From the NCBI RefSeq assembly GCF_947501405.1, contig NZ_CANMVK010000002.1, positions 62,001 through 126,000 on the forward strand: a stretch of 64,000 nucleotides of DNA. The letters run 5' to 3'. The DNA comes from an uncultured Hoeflea sp. (GTDB lineage: Bacteria > Pseudomonadota > Alphaproteobacteria > Rhizobiales > Rhizobiaceae). Under the pieces are notes generated by a model, which ran no database searches, was not told the DNA's origin, and saw only the letters and a list, made by a program, of their open reading frames with translations. Each line of letters begins with the position of its first letter. Positions within the stretch are counted from its first letter, which is position 1. Positions 35,849 to 45,495 of this stretch are shown here, piece after piece. Made by a program: the position numbers and the translations under genes.

Positions 35849-36526
35849 TCAGACCGTGACCGCCAGCGCGATGGCGGTGCGAAGCTCGTCGATTCCCTCG
35901 ACCCGCTCCGAGGAGGTGGCGACCACCTCCGGATAGGCCGCGGGGTGACGCTTGAGCGTGGCCAGCGTGTCACTGATCAGCCGCGGCACGCCCGCGGCCT
36001 TGATCTTGTCGGTCTTGGTCAGCACCACCTGGTAGGACATCGCCGCCTTGTCGAGAAGGTCCATAACCTCCTCGTCGTTCTTCTTGACGCCATGTCGGGC
36101 ATCGATCAGCAGGTAGACGCGTTTGAGAGTTGAGCGGCCGCGCATGTAGTCGAAGACCAGTCTGGTCCACTGATCAACCTGCTCCTTGGGCGCCTTGGCG
36201 TAGCCGTAGCCGGGCATGTCGACCAGCGCCACCGGCGGCAGGTCATCCTCGGCGCCGGAGTATCCGCCCGGAACGAAATAGTTGAGTTCCTGGGTGCGGC
36301 CCGGCGTGTTGGAGGTCCGCGCCAATCCCTTGACGCCGGCCAGCGCGTTGATCAGCGACGATTTGCCGACATTCGAGCGCCCGGCAAAGGCGATCTCAGG
36401 CGGCCCTTCCGGCGGCAGGAACTTGAGTGAGGGCACGCCGCGGATAAACACCCACGGCCGGGCAAAAAGCTTTGCCGAGAGCGACAGGGCCGCTTGCATC
36501 GCCGGGTCTGCGGACAGTTTGGTCAT
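35849..36526 (-). CDS. engB: Ribosome biogenesis GTPase YsxC/EngB
   Basis: EngB is a small essential TRAFAC GTPase that takes part in 50S subunit assembly. The 225-residue protein has G1 GRSNVGKSS (49-57), a G2 region [12 protein letters not shown]3 [14 protein letters not shown]4 TKTDK and a G5-like ATSS. It is 25 bases behind yidC and belongs to the rpmH-rnpA-yidC-engB run. The stop faces the msrB stop 12 bases away. Confidence 0.95.
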   Translation of the reverse strand: MTKLSADPAMQAALSLSAKLFARPWVFIRGVPSLKFLPPEGPPEIAFAGRSNVGKSSLINALAGVKGLARTSNTPGRTQELNYFVPGGYSGAEDDLPPVALVDMPGYGYAKAPKEQVDQWTRLVFDYMRGRSTLKRVYLLIDARHGVKKNDEEVMDLLDKAAMSYQVVLTKTDKIKAAGVPRLISDTLATLKRHPAAYPEVVATSSERVEGIDELRTAIALAVTV

Positions 36527-36551
36527 CGCTCCGGCTCCAGCAATGCGTGGT

Positions 36552-38366
36552 TCAGGTTTGTTTGTTCTTGGGCTTGAACAGCGCCATGAGATTGTCCCAC
36601 AGCTCGATCTTGGCGCCTTGCCGCTTCATGATGAAACCCTGCTGAATGATCGACAGCGTGTTGTTCCAGGCCCAGTAGATCACCAGACCGGCCGGGAAGG
36701 TGGCCAGCATGAAGGTGAACACCACCGGCATCCAGGTGAAGATCATTGCCTGGGTCGGATCCGGCGGCGTCGGGTTCATGCGCATCTGCAGGAACATGGT
36801 AATGCCCATGATCAACGGCCAGACACCGATCAACAGGAAGGTCGGCACGTCATAGGGCAGCAATCCGAACAGGTTGAACATCGAAGTGGGATCGGGCGCC
36901 GACAGGTCCTGAATCCATCCGAAGAACGGCGCGTGGCGCATTTCGATGGTGACGTAAAGCACCTTGTAGAGCGCGAAGAACACCGGGATCTGCAAAAGCA
37001 CCGGCCAGCAGCCGGCCACCGGATTGATCTTCTCTTTCTTGTAAAGCTCCATCATGCCCTGCTGCAGCGCCATGCGGTCGTCGCCATGCTTGGCTTTCAG
37101 CTCTTCAAGCTTGGGCTGCACCTTCTTCATGTTGGCCATAGAGACATAGGACTTGTTGGCCAGCGGGAAGAAGATCAGCTTCACCACAACGGTGGTCACC
37201 AGGATGGCCACGCCGAAATTGCCGAACACCTGAAACAGGAAGTCGATCAGCCAGAACATCGGCTTGGTGATGAAATAGAACCAGCCCCAGTCGATCATCA
37301 GATCGAAGTTGAGAACGTTGAACTGGGTCTCGTAGCCTTCAATGATCGGCACTTCCTTGGCGCCGGCGAACACCAGAGTGGTGGCGCTGACGCTCGCACC
37401 TGACGCGATCGCCTGGGCGTCGGTCTTGAAATCGGCCTGGTAGCGGGCGCGCCCGTCGGTGAAATGCGCAAAGCGGGTGTCAAAGCCCGCGCCTTGCGGC
37501 GGCACCAGCGCGGCCGCCCAGTATTTGTCGGTGATCCCCATCCAGCCGGCGGTGGCCTTTGGCTGGGCGATGATCGGCGTATCCTCGACGTCGGAATAGT
37601 CGATTTCTTGCAGGCCCTCTTCGCCAATCACGCCGATCAGGCCCTCATGCAGAACGTAGATGCCGGCCGTCTCGGGGCGGAAGAAGCGCGTCACCCGGCC
37701 ATAGCCCGCCACCGAGGCGGTGCTGGCCGAGCTGTTGGCAATCGTATCCTCGAAGCTGAAGAGATAGTGCTCGTCGACCGAAATCACCCGGGTGAACACC
37801 AGGCCCTGACCATTGTCATAGCTCAGCGTCACCGGTGAAGACGGCGTCAGCGTCTGGCCCGATGTGGCGGTCCACACAGTGTCCGGTCCCGGCGCGGGCC
37901 CGGATTGGGCGTCGGCGATGAAACCGACCTCTGCAAAATAGCCATCGGCCTGTGCGGCCGGATTAAACAGGCGGATATTGGGGCTCTCGGGATCGACTTC
38001 CTCGCGATACTCCTTGAGCAGCAGATCGTCGATGCGTGCGCCGGAAAGATTGATGGAGCCGCTGAGCGACGGGGTTTCGATGGCGATCCGCTCCGACTGC
38101 GCCAGCACATCCTCGCGGGCCACCGTGGTCTGCGGCGCGGTTACACCGGGAAGGGCGGTCTCGCCGCCGGGGGCCGCGCCTTCGACCAAGCCGGGAGTGA
38201 CCGCAACGTCACCTGTTGCGCCCGATTGCTCGGATTGCTGGGCCTGCAAGGCCTGAGCGGCTTCGCGTTCGCGTTCGATTTTCGGAGAGACATAGAGAAA
38301 TTGCCAGGCGATCAGCACAAGCACCGACAAGAGAATTGCGACGAAATAATTGCGGTTGTTTTCCAT
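36552..38366 (-). CDS. yidC: Membrane protein insertase YidC
   Basis: YidC inserts and folds inner-membrane proteins, alone or with SecYEG. It is 604 residues from the ATG at 38366, which shares a base with the rnpA stop and has AGGAA ahead; a GTG one codon earlier is also open. The first helix (about 5-23), a large periplasmic beta-domain (about 60-365) and the five-helix core with [21 protein letters not shown] and the C-terminal [11 protein letters not shown] match the Gram-negative form. A Gln/Ser-rich linker follows the first helix. Confidence 0.97.
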   Translation of the reverse strand: MENNRNYFVAILLSVLVLIAWQFLYVSPKIEREREAAQALQAQQSEQSGATGDVAVTPGLVEGAAPGGETALPGVTAPQTTVAREDVLAQSERIAIETPSLSGSINLSGARIDDLLLKEYREEVDPESPNIRLFNPAAQADGYFAEVGFIADAQSGPAPGPDTVWTATSGQTLTPSSPVTLSYDNGQGLVFTRVISVDEHYLFSFEDTIANSSASTASVAGYGRVTRFFRPETAGIYVLHEGLIGVIGEEGLQEIDYSDVEDTPIIAQPKATAGWMGITDKYWAAALVPPQGAGFDTRFAHFTDGRARYQADFKTDAQAIASGASVSATTLVFAGAKEVPIIEGYETQFNVLNFDLMIDWGWFYFITKPMFWLIDFLFQVFGNFGVAILVTTVVVKLIFFPLANKSYVSMANMKKVQPKLEELKAKHGDDRMALQQGMMELYKKEKINPVAGCWPVLLQIPVFFALYKVLYVTIEMRHAPFFGWIQDLSAPDPTSMFNLFGLLPYDVPTFLLIGVWPLIMGITMFLQMRMNPTPPDPTQAMIFTWMPVVFTFMLATFPAGLVIYWAWNNTLSIIQQGFIMKRQGAKIELWDNLMALFKPKNKQT

Positions 38367-38815
38367 CACTCATTCCTGATGGCCGGGCTCGATGCGCCTG
38401 GCGTTATGGTGTTGTTCCGCGCGCCCGCGGAGTTTTCCTGACGCGTGCGTCCCGACATTGTTCGCTCGGGATTGCCGGCGATCCGTTTTTCGAGCGCATC
38501 CACCAGCTTGCCGAAGGGCGCGCCGAGCGTATCGCGGCGCGCGACAATCACATAGTCATGTCCGGGCTTGAATGGAACCCCGGCCATCTGACGCACGGCG
38601 GCCTTGAGGCGGCGGCGCATGCGGTTGCGCTCCACCGCATTGCCCTGCTTGCGCGTCACGGTAAAACCCAATCTCGGGGCTTCACCGGGCAGGCCCCGGT
38701 CCAGGGTTTCGAGCAGAAAATAGGCGCCGCGAGCGCGGCTGCCCTTCTGCACGGCAAGAAATTCCGGCCGGCTTTTTAGCCGCCCGGGTCTTCTGGTTTG
38801 AGCGTTGTCCGCCAC
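38366..38815 (-). CDS. rnpA: Ribonuclease P protein component
   Basis: RnpA is the small basic protein of RNase P, which matures the 5' ends of tRNAs. The RNase P signature is RKQGNAVERNRMRRRLKAAVRQ, of which the RNR core is fully kept; LKSRPEFLAVQKG lies at the N-terminus. I placed the start at the GTG at 38815 (149 residues); the frame stays open upstream to 38956 but that part would overlap rpmH. The start codon and weak ribosome site make the exact N-terminus uncertain. The C-terminal 30 residues after the fold are Ser/Asn/Pro-rich and unusual. Confidence 0.9.
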   Translation of the reverse strand: MADNAQTRRPGRLKSRPEFLAVQKGSRARGAYFLLETLDRGLPGEAPRLGFTVTRKQGNAVERNRMRRRLKAAVRQMAGVPFKPGHDYVIVARRDTLGAPFGKLVDALEKRIAGNPERTMSGRTRQENSAGARNNTITPGASSPAIRNE

Positions 38816-38849
38816 GCGATCGTCTTTCTTCGCGGGCCGTCGCCGGCAA

Positions 38850-38987
38850 TCAGGCCGACAGACGATTGCGCCCGCGGGCGCGGCGAGCCTGGATGACCTT
38901 GCGGCCGCCCTTGGTAGCCATGCGTGCACGGAAGCCGTGACGCCGCTTGCGAACAAGCTTGGAGGGTTGGTAAGTACGCTTTGGCAT
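38850..38987 (-). CDS. rpmH: 50S ribosomal protein L34
   Basis: L34 is a tiny, very basic protein of the large ribosomal subunit. The 45-residue product ([19 protein letters not shown], then [12 protein letters not shown] and [12 protein letters not shown]) is a clear match to the whole family. It has one more residue than most, a Pro after the initiator Met. It heads the rpmH-rnpA-yidC-engB operon and has a good sigma-70-type promoter about 105 bases upstream. Confidence 0.97.
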   Translation of the reverse strand: MPKRTYQPSKLVRKRRHGFRARMATKGGRKVIQARRARGRNRLSA

Positions 38988-39092
38988 TTATTTTAACACC
39001 GCGGTGTGCGGCCCTTCTTGGAACGTATGCGTTTGGATGTTCGGTCCGCAGAAAAACGCTCCCGGAAGCCGGAAGCTCCCACGGACGAGCGG

Positions 39093-39121
39093 TGTATGAG
39101 CCGATCCGGCCCAAAAGTCAA
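39093..39121 (-). promoter_or_regulatory. Sigma-70-type promoter of the rpmH operon
   Basis: On the minus strand TTGACT (39121-39116) and CATACA (39098-39093) are separated by 17 bases. It is 106 bases ahead of the rpmH start, a leader length usual for this operon. Confidence 0.65.
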
Positions 39122-39349
39122 TGATCGGGTGAGCCCTTAGGGCACCCCTTGGGCCTGGCCTTGAAACTCGATCCTGGAGCCTCACCCGGGAGCCGGCCCA
39201 AGAGCCTGGCAAACGAGCCGACGAGACCGCCAAATGCCGGTCACTTCCGTTCACAAGCCGGTGACACCCGCGCCGCGCGGCTTGATTCGGCCCAAGGGCT
39301 GCGTCAAGTCCTTGCCCAGCGATCATCAGCAGGAAAGACCCCCAACGCC

Positions 39350-40159
39350 ATGAACATAGACCGCCGCACCGCTCTCGTGGGATTTGCCAGCCTTGGCGCC
39401 GCTTCCCTCCTCGCGCCACTTCCCGCCTCCGCGGCATTGACTGCCTATCGCCCCAAAGGCAGCGGCGCGGTCGATCATTCGGCCTATGACGCGCTGCTCA
39501 GGGCCCATGTGAAGCCTGACGGCCAGGCCTACAACCGGGTTGATTACCGCGGCGTCAAATCCAATCTCGGCGCGCTCAGGGCCTACCTTGCGGCACTTCA
39601 GGCAGTCGATCCGGTGTCGCTGTCGCGTGATGAGGCCCATGCCTACTGGATCAACCTCTACAACGCCAAGACGCTTGAAGTGGTGGCCGACGCCTTCCCT
39701 GTGACCTCGATCAAGAAGATCAATCTGGGCGGTTCGTTTCTGTTTGGCTCCGGTCCCTGGAAAGCCAAGCTGATGACCGTCAACGGCAAAGAGCTGTCGC
39801 TTGATGATGTCGAGCACGAGATTGTCCGCGCCCTCTTCAAAGACCCGATGTCCCATTACGGGCTCAACTGCGCTTCTTACTCCTGCCCCAATCTGGCGAC
39901 CCGCGCCTATACCGGCGGCAACATCAACGGTCTGTTGCGTCAGACCGGCATCGATTATGTCAATCACCCGCGCGGCGTGGCGGTCAGCAATGGCAGCATC
40001 ACCGCCTCCAAGATCTACTCCTGGTACGCCGGTGATTTCGGCGGAAAATCAAAATTGAAAGACCATTGGGCCGGACTGGCGTCGCCGGAAAAGGCCGCCG
40101 GGATCGCCGCCGCGCGGATTTCAGGCTATGAGTATGACTGGAGCATCAATTCGATCTGA
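39350..40159 (+). CDS. Exported DUF547 protein with Tat-type signal
   Basis: This 269-residue protein starts with a twin-arginine leader (DRRTALVGFASLGAASLLAP, about 4-23) and a cleavage site after ASA, so it is likely periplasmic. The rest is a DUF547 domain, marked by EAHAYWINLYNAKTLEVV, then SLDDVEHEIVRALFKDP and the conserved HYGLNCASYSCPNL. DUF547 has a papain-like fold; the Cys in GLNCASYSC and nearby His could be catalytic, but no activity is established. Start chosen at 39350 with AGGAAAG ahead; the frame is open to 39149 without support. Confidence 0.85.
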   Translation: MNIDRRTALVGFASLGAASLLAPLPASAALTAYRPKGSGAVDHSAYDALLRAHVKPDGQAYNRVDYRGVKSNLGALRAYLAALQAVDPVSLSRDEAHAYWINLYNAKTLEVVADAFPVTSIKKINLGGSFLFGSGPWKAKLMTVNGKELSLDDVEHEIVRALFKDPMSHYGLNCASYSCPNLATRAYTGGNINGLLRQTGIDYVNHPRGVAVSNGSITASKIYSWYAGDFGGKSKLKDHWAGLASPEKAAGIAAARISGYEYDWSINSI

Positions 40160-40328
40160 AGCTGATGACGCACGCCTCACGCCGGTGTGAGTTCGCAAGC
40201 ACCGCGCCTCACGCGAGTTTGGGATTTAGCGAGGGATCGTCATTGGCGTTTGGAAGCATGAGTGTCTACCCAATATCCAACACCGGACCGCGGGGCCAAT
40301 TTCCCCGGTTGGATAGCGGAGACACCAC

Positions 40329-41150
40329 ATGACCACGCAATTCCCAACAAGCCAATTGGACACTGCAATGGCCAGCAATCAAGACGCTCCGCAACCTCAC
40401 GTCGAGCATGCCGATGCGGAACAGGCACCGGCAAAACCCGCGTGGCGGAAATTCCTGCCCCTGGGCGTGGTTGTTGCGGGTCTGGCTGCCGGTTACGCCG
40501 CCGGACTACAGGATTACCTGTCGTTGACGGCCCTGGCTGAACAGCGCGATACGCTCAAGGCCTTCGTCGCCGAGAACAGTGTTGGCTCGGCAATCGGCTT
40601 CGTCGTCATCTATGCCCTGGCGGTGGCGTTTTCCTTTCCCGCAGCTTCCATTCTCACCATCTTTGCTGGCTTCCTGTTCGGCTGGCTGCTTGGCGGGGCG
40701 TTGACCGCCGTTGCCGCCACCACCGGCGCGGCGGCAATCTTCCTGGCTGCCAAATCGGCCTTTGGCGACGTGCTGCGCAAGCGCGCTGGCCCGTTTGCCG
40801 CCAAGCTCGCCGATGGCTTTGCCCGCGATGCGTTCGGATATCTGTTCGTGCTGCGGTTGGCGCCGGTGTTTCCGTTCTTCATCATGAATGTCGCACCGGC
40901 CTTTTTTGACATCAAACTGCGCACCTATGTGGCGGCTACGTTCCTGGGCATCCTGCCGGGCACCTTCGCCTATGCATGGCTCGGGCAGGGGCTGGACAGC
41001 GTCATTGTCTCGGCTGCTGCTGCCGGGCGCGAGGTGTCGGTCGGCGATCTGGTGACACCGGAAATCACCTTCGCCTTTGCAGGCCTTGCAATCGTTGCCG
41101 CGATTCCCACCATTGTCGGCAAGATTCGCGGCCGATCCCGCAAAGCCTGA
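40329..41150 (+). CDS. TVP38/TMEM64-family membrane protein
   Basis: This 273-residue DedA-like inner-membrane protein has a polar N-terminus of about 40 residues, then hydrophobic segments from about 43 on. The SNARE-associated/VTT domain contains FPAASILTIFAGFLFG, the F/G-rich re-entrant loop, and FVLRLAPVFPFFIMNVAPAF. CGGAGA precedes the ATG. It lies 88 bases ahead of an FAD oxidoreductase; these two families are so often neighbours, or fused, that a joint role is likely. A redox or lipid-scrambling role in the membrane is inferred only. Confidence 0.88.
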   Translation: MTTQFPTSQLDTAMASNQDAPQPHVEHADAEQAPAKPAWRKFLPLGVVVAGLAAGYAAGLQDYLSLTALAEQRDTLKAFVAENSVGSAIGFVVIYALAVAFSFPAASILTIFAGFLFGWLLGGALTAVAATTGAAAIFLAAKSAFGDVLRKRAGPFAAKLADGFARDAFGYLFVLRLAPVFPFFIMNVAPAFFDIKLRTYVAATFLGILPGTFAYAWLGQGLDSVIVSAAAAGREVSVGDLVTPEITFAFAGLAIVAAIPTIVGKIRGRSRKA

Positions 41151-41238
41151 GCGGCGCGACGATCCGTGCCACTCCCATCGCCGGCCGCCTTATGGCGGCT
41201 CGACCAGACCTTCGCGTTCATCTTCGAAAGACATCATC

Positions 41239-42669
41239 ATGACCAGCCGATTGACACCTGACATCTGCGTTATTGGCGGCGGATCCGGCGGCCTCTCGGT
41301 TGCGGCCGCCGCAGCCGCCTTCGGGGTTGATGTCGTCCTCATCGAAAAAGGCAAGATGGGCGGCGATTGCCTGAACTACGGTTGCGTGCCTTCCAAGGCG
41401 ATGATCGCCGCGGGCAAACACGCTCACGCCATCGTCGAAGCGCCGAATTATGGCGTCACGGCCGGCGAGGTCAAAGTCGATTTCCGCAAGGTGCATAATC
41501 ACATCCACTCGGTGATCGGCGCCATCGCCCCCAATGATTCGGTCGAACGGTTCCGCGCCATGGGCGTCGATGTAATCGAGGCCGAAGCGTCGTTTACGGA
41601 CAGCAACACGGTGATGGCCGGCGACACTGAAATCCGCGCGCGGCGTTACGTGGTCGCCACCGGCTCGTCGGCCTTCGTGCCGCCGATCCCGGGCCTTGAT
41701 ACCGTCGACTACCTGACCAATGAGACCTTGTTCGAACGCACCCGCGCGCCCAAGCATCTCATCATCATTGGCGGCGGCCCGATCGGCATGGAAATGGCCC
41801 AGGCGCACCGCAGGCTGGGCGCCGAGGTCACGGTGGTCGAAGGTCTCAAGGCGCTCGGCAAGGACGACCCGGAACTGGCCGCGATCGTGCTCGACAACAT
41901 CCGCGCCGAAGGCGTGTCGATCCTCGAGGGCTCCAAGGTCACCTCGGTGGAAAAACGCGGCAAGACCGGCGTCCGCGTCAATTACGAGAGCGACAATGCA
42001 TCCGGCCACGTCGACGGCACCGATGTGCTGGTTGCCGTTGGCCGCCTCGCCAATGTCGAAGGTCTCGGTCTGGACAAGGCCGGCATCGATCATGACCGCC
42101 GCGGCATCAAGGTCGGCGCCAATCTGAGAACCTCGAATTCCAGGGTCTACGCCATCGGTGATGTCGCCGGCGGGCTGCAGTTCACCCATGTCGCGGGCTA
42201 CCATGCGGGTCTGGTGGTGCAGCAGATCCTGTTCCGCGCCCCTGCAAAGGAAAACCGCGACATCATTCCCTGGGCCACCTATACCGATCCGGAGCTTGCC
42301 CATGTCGGGCTCACCGAAGAAGAGGCAGCCAAGCGCCATGGCGGCCGGATATCGGTTTTGCGCTGGCCTTATGCCGAGAACGATCGCGCCCAGGCCGAGC
42401 GCAAGACCCAAGGGCTGATCAAGATGGTGGTCGACCGCAAGGCGCGGATCCTGGGCGTCTCGATTGCCGGCGCCGGTGCGGGTGAAATGATCAACATGTG
42501 GGCGCTGGCGGTCACCAACGGTCTCAAGCTCAAGGATGTACGCGGATATGTGCCGCCCTATCCGACAATGGCCGAGATTGGAAAACGCGCCGCGATCTCC
42601 TATTATTCGCCGATGACACGCAAGCCGTTCGTGCGCTGGCTTGTCGGCTTCTTGAGACGGTTCGGCTGA
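41239..42669 (+). CDS. FAD-dependent pyridine nucleotide-disulfide oxidoreductase, mercuric reductase-like
   Basis: This 476-residue class I flavoprotein has the FAD motif GGGSGGLS (13-20), the redox-active disulfide GGDCLNYGCVPSK (C44, C49), the NAD(P) motif IIGGGPIGME and the dimerisation domain. At the C-terminus the usual His-x-His-P-T of lipoamide dehydrogenases is replaced by VPPYPTMAE, so the catalytic His is missing and it is unlikely to be E3 or glutathione reductase. No MerA-type metal domain is seen. Start at 41239; the open upstream extension would overlap the TVP38 gene. It is paired with that membrane protein. Confidence 0.87.
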   Translation: MTSRLTPDICVIGGGSGGLSVAAAAAAFGVDVVLIEKGKMGGDCLNYGCVPSKAMIAAGKHAHAIVEAPNYGVTAGEVKVDFRKVHNHIHSVIGAIAPNDSVERFRAMGVDVIEAEASFTDSNTVMAGDTEIRARRYVVATGSSAFVPPIPGLDTVDYLTNETLFERTRAPKHLIIIGGGPIGMEMAQAHRRLGAEVTVVEGLKALGKDDPELAAIVLDNIRAEGVSILEGSKVTSVEKRGKTGVRVNYESDNASGHVDGTDVLVAVGRLANVEGLGLDKAGIDHDRRGIKVGANLRTSNSRVYAIGDVAGGLQFTHVAGYHAGLVVQQILFRAPAKENRDIIPWATYTDPELAHVGLTEEEAAKRHGGRISVLRWPYAENDRAQAERKTQGLIKMVVDRKARILGVSIAGAGAGEMINMWALAVTNGLKLKDVRGYVPPYPTMAEIGKRAAISYYSPMTRKPFVRWLVGFLRRFG

Positions 42670-42692
42670 CGCCGGACAACAAAGGGCAAATC

Positions 42693-44171
42693 ATGGCCGA
42701 TCCGGAAACGCAGATCGAGGCTCCCGCGGCCCCGCCCCGGACAGCCAGCCTGTCTTCCAAACTGCTGTGGCTGACCATCCTTTTCGTGATGATCGCCGAG
42801 GTGCTGATCTTCGTCCCCTCGGTGGCCAATACCCGGATCCGCTGGCTGGAGGATCGGCTCAACACCGCCGCCGCCGCCGCCGTGGTGATCGAGGGCATCA
42901 ACGATATGGCGCTGCCGCGGGTCATCCAGAACGACACGCTGATGGCCACCGGCACCAAGGCCATCGCGCTGCGCAAGGACGGTATGTTCCGGATGATCGC
43001 CTCCGTCGACGATCTGCCGGTGGTCACCCATCAATACAATCTTGCAGGCGTTTCGCCCTTGCAGGCGATCATTGATGCCTTTGATACCATCCTGTTCGGT
43101 GGCGACCGGATCATCCGGGTGTACGGGCCGGTCGGTGACGACCCCGACATGACCATCGATCTGGTGCTGGAGGACCAGCCGCTGCGCCATGCCATGCTGA
43201 TCTATGGCCGCAACGTGTTTTTCCTGTCGGTGCTGATTTCGATCATCACTGCCGGGCTGGTGTTTTTCGCCATCAACCGCATCATGATCCGGCCGGTCAA
43301 ACGGATGACCGACAACATGCAGGTTTTCTCCGAGGATCCTGAAAACCCGGGTCGCATCATCGTGCCGCGCCCGGTCGGCGATGAGCTCGGCGCCGCCGAG
43401 GGGCACCTGGCCGCCATGCAGACGCGGCTGCAACAGACGCTCAAGGAACAGCGTCATCTCGCCGACCTCGGCCTCGCGGTCTCCAAGATCAATCACGATA
43501 TGCGCAACATCCTGACGTCCGCGCAATTGATGTCGGACCGGCTATCCATGGTCGACGATCCGCTGGTCAAGCGCTTTGCACCCAAATTGCTGCGCACCAT
43601 CGATCGCGCGGTGGGCTATTCGGGTGAGGTGCTCGCCTATGGCAAGGCGCGTGAGGCGCAGCCGCGGCGCCGCTTCATCAATCTCGCAGCCCTTGCCGAA
43701 GAAGTCCGCGACATCGTCGCCGAAGAGTCCGACCAGTCCGACCCCGGCATCGAGATTGTTTTGGATGTGAATGCCGATCTTGAGGTCGAGGCCGACAGCG
43801 AACAGATGTTCCGGGTAATCTACAATCTGACGCGCAACGCGGTACAGGCTTTCTCCGCAGATCCGGCCGATGATGCCGCGCTGGTCCGCCGCATCACGCT
43901 CGCCGCCCGGCGCTCGGGCTCGGTGGTCGAGATCCGCGTCGCCGACACCGGCCCCGGCCTTCCAGCCAAGGCGCGCGAAAACCTGTTCAAGCCGTTCCGC
44001 GGCTCCGCCCGCTCCGGCGGCACCGGGCTCGGCCTGGCAATTGCGCGCGAATTGGTGCTGGCCCATGGCGGCTCGATCGCGCTCGATGAAACCGTCACCC
44101 AGGGCACGGCTTTCGTCATCGAACTGCCTGACCAGCCGGTCCCGCTGGAGACGTTCCGCGCCCGCGCCTGA
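42693..44171 (+). CDS. Sensor histidine kinase (orphan)
   Basis: This 492-residue membrane kinase has a helix at about 24-45, a periplasmic domain of about 150 residues, a second helix (about 170-195) and a HAMP-like linker (IRPVKRMTDNMQ). Its phosphoacceptor region reads SKINHDMRNILTSAQLM with His as the acceptor, an H-D-M-R-N variant of the common H-E-x-R-x-P. The ATPase part has the N-box NLTRNAVQAF, DTGPGLP and GGTGLGLAI. AAAGGG precedes the ATG. It follows the oxidoreductase by 23 bases; no response regulator is near, so its partner and signal are unknown. Confidence 0.9.
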   Translation: MADPETQIEAPAAPPRTASLSSKLLWLTILFVMIAEVLIFVPSVANTRIRWLEDRLNTAAAAAVVIEGINDMALPRVIQNDTLMATGTKAIALRKDGMFRMIASVDDLPVVTHQYNLAGVSPLQAIIDAFDTILFGGDRIIRVYGPVGDDPDMTIDLVLEDQPLRHAMLIYGRNVFFLSVLISIITAGLVFFAINRIMIRPVKRMTDNMQVFSEDPENPGRIIVPRPVGDELGAAEGHLAAMQTRLQQTLKEQRHLADLGLAVSKINHDMRNILTSAQLMSDRLSMVDDPLVKRFAPKLLRTIDRAVGYSGEVLAYGKAREAQPRRRFINLAALAEEVRDIVAEESDQSDPGIEIVLDVNADLEVEADSEQMFRVIYNLTRNAVQAFSADPADDAALVRRITLAARRSGSVVEIRVADTGPGLPAKARENLFKPFRGSARSGGTGLGLAIARELVLAHGGSIALDETVTQGTAFVIELPDQPVPLETFRARA

Positions 44172-44481
44172 AGCAGCGCCCCGCGTCCTGCCCAATCTTG
44201 CCTGCGCTTCGCCATAGTGTGCCCGGCCCGCGCGCTACGCCGGAGCCTTCACCGACTTGCCTATTTCGCCGTCTGTCGCTCCCGGACATCGGGCCGCATG
44301 AGCAGTGCGGCAAACCCTTCGGATCATTGCCTGTCCGCCATTGATCAAAGGGATCGTTTTGGACGCGCCTTGCATGTCACACCGCAATTTCGCCCGGCGT
44401 GCTTTTTTCGCCAAATCCGCTTGCAATCCCCCGCGGTCCGTTTTAGGAGAACGCCTCGCAAGCGATTGCCGCTTGCCCTGC
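44172..44481. other. Gap between kinase and tRNA-Arg
   Basis: No coding gene is convincing in this 310-base gap. Its right end holds the probable tRNA promoter. The rest shows no repeat or hairpin worth naming. Confidence 0.6.
44421..44449 (+). promoter_or_regulatory. Probable promoter of tRNA-Arg
   Basis: TTGCAA and TAGGAG are separated by 17 bases, ending 32 bases ahead of the tRNA. The -10 is a weak match to TATAAT, so this is tentative. Confidence 0.4.
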
Positions 44482-44558
44482 GCGCCCGTAGCTCAGCTGG
44501 ATAGAGCACCAGACTACGAATCTGGGGGTCAGAGGTTCGAATCCTTTCGGGCGCGCCA
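44482..44558 (+). tRNA. tRNA-Arg (anticodon ACG)
   Basis: This is a complete 77-base cloverleaf including an encoded CCA. The acceptor arms GCGCCCG and CGGGCGC pair perfectly. The D-arm contains AGCTCAGCTGGATAGAGC, the T-arm GGTTCGAATCC. The anticodon stem CCAGA/TCTGG closes the loop CTACGAA with anticodon ACG at 44516-44518. A34 is normally deaminated to inosine by TadA, so it reads CGU, CGC and CGA. A base-composition shift begins right after it. Confidence 0.97.
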
Positions 44559-44676
44559 CTACCTGTCCATTGCCACATACGTTGAGACCCTTGGTGTAAA
44601 CGACATCAGTCTGTTGCATTTCGTAGTGCATGACCGAGAAACAGCATTGAGAGAGGCTTGTATTGGGAACGGTTGA

Positions 44677-45495
44677 ATGAATTGGAAGCGCCGCATCGGC
44701 CAGGTGCTCGTTTTCGTAGCTTTGACAATTCTGACCCAGATCGGTGGTATCGTTTATCTGGCATCTAAATTGGCGGCGGCTGCGATGGGCATGCGGCGTT
44801 CATCCGCAACATTGCTGGCATTCATTCTCATTTATGTGGCGGCCACAGCGTCAGCGAGTATGGTCGCGCCGATATTCGGCAGAGTTCCCATATCCTGCAC
44901 AACGCGTGCATCCGACACAGTCGCGGTTCAGTCTTCCATCTATTGCCTCCTAAACCGGAACTACGTGACACCCTCCATGCTCAATCTGGTGTCGGCTCTA
45001 GCTGTTGATGTGAACCAAAAGTTCCCGGGGACGACTACGGTTGTTTTGGACGGAAATTTCCCTTTTTGGGACGGCTTCCCTCTCCTCCCGCATCTTTCCC
45101 ACTCGGACGGCCGCAAGCTGGATATCGCTTTCTACTACAAGGACACCAATGGTGATTTCATCAATCGGGCAACAAGGTCGCCAGTTGGCTATTTCGCATT
45201 TGAGCAAGCCTCTCCGGGAGACGAACAGCCCTGCAAGGGAAGGCGAGACATCTTAACCACGCGATGGGATTTGGATTGGTTGCAACCGCTCTTTCCCACC
45301 TACAGCATTGAGGAAAAGCGGACGGCATTCGCCCTGGAATGGCTGGCTACCGAGGGTGTCAGACGGTTCGGATTGGATAAGGTATTCATCGAGCCTCATC
45401 TCAGGAATGCACTTGGGCAAACCGGAGACGCAATTCGCTTTCAGGGATGCCGTGCCGCACGTCATGACGATCACATCCATATTCAGGTCCACTAG
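44677..45495 (+). CDS. Membrane protein with LAS-type (MepA/VanY-like) metallopeptidase motifs
   Basis: I know no named family for this 272-residue protein. Two membrane helices (about 9-30 and 43-65) anchor a C-terminal domain of about 200 residues on the outer side. That domain has H142-x6-D149 in LSHSDGRKLDIAFYY and H266-x-H268 in ARHDDHIHIQV, the zinc ligands and spacing order of LAS peptidases (MepA, VanY, D-Ala-D-Ala enzymes). Four to five Cys suggest disulfides. A peptidoglycan hydrolase role is inferred. The gene follows the tRNA by 118 bases and is visibly lower in GC than its surroundings, which suggests acquisition. Confidence 0.65.
   Translation: MNWKRRIGQVLVFVALTILTQIGGIVYLASKLAAAAMGMRRSSATLLAFILIYVAATASASMVAPIFGRVPISCTTRASDTVAVQSSIYCLLNRNYVTPSMLNLVSALAVDVNQKFPGTTTVVLDGNFPFWDGFPLLPHLSHSDGRKLDIAFYYKDTNGDFINRATRSPVGYFAFEQASPGDEQPCKGRRDILTTRWDLDWLQPLFPTYSIEEKRTAFALEWLATEGVRRFGLDKVFIEPHLRNALGQTGDAIRFQGCRAARHDDHIHIQVH

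Noticed and set aside
41218-42411. 397-codon minus-strand frame opposite the FAD oxidoreductase
   Set aside because: Opposite a gene with complete FAD, disulfide and NAD motifs.
41239-42669. Calling the oxidoreductase lipoamide dehydrogenase or mercuric reductase outright
   Set aside because: The C-terminal catalytic His motif of Lpd is missing and there is no mercury-binding domain or mer gene nearby.
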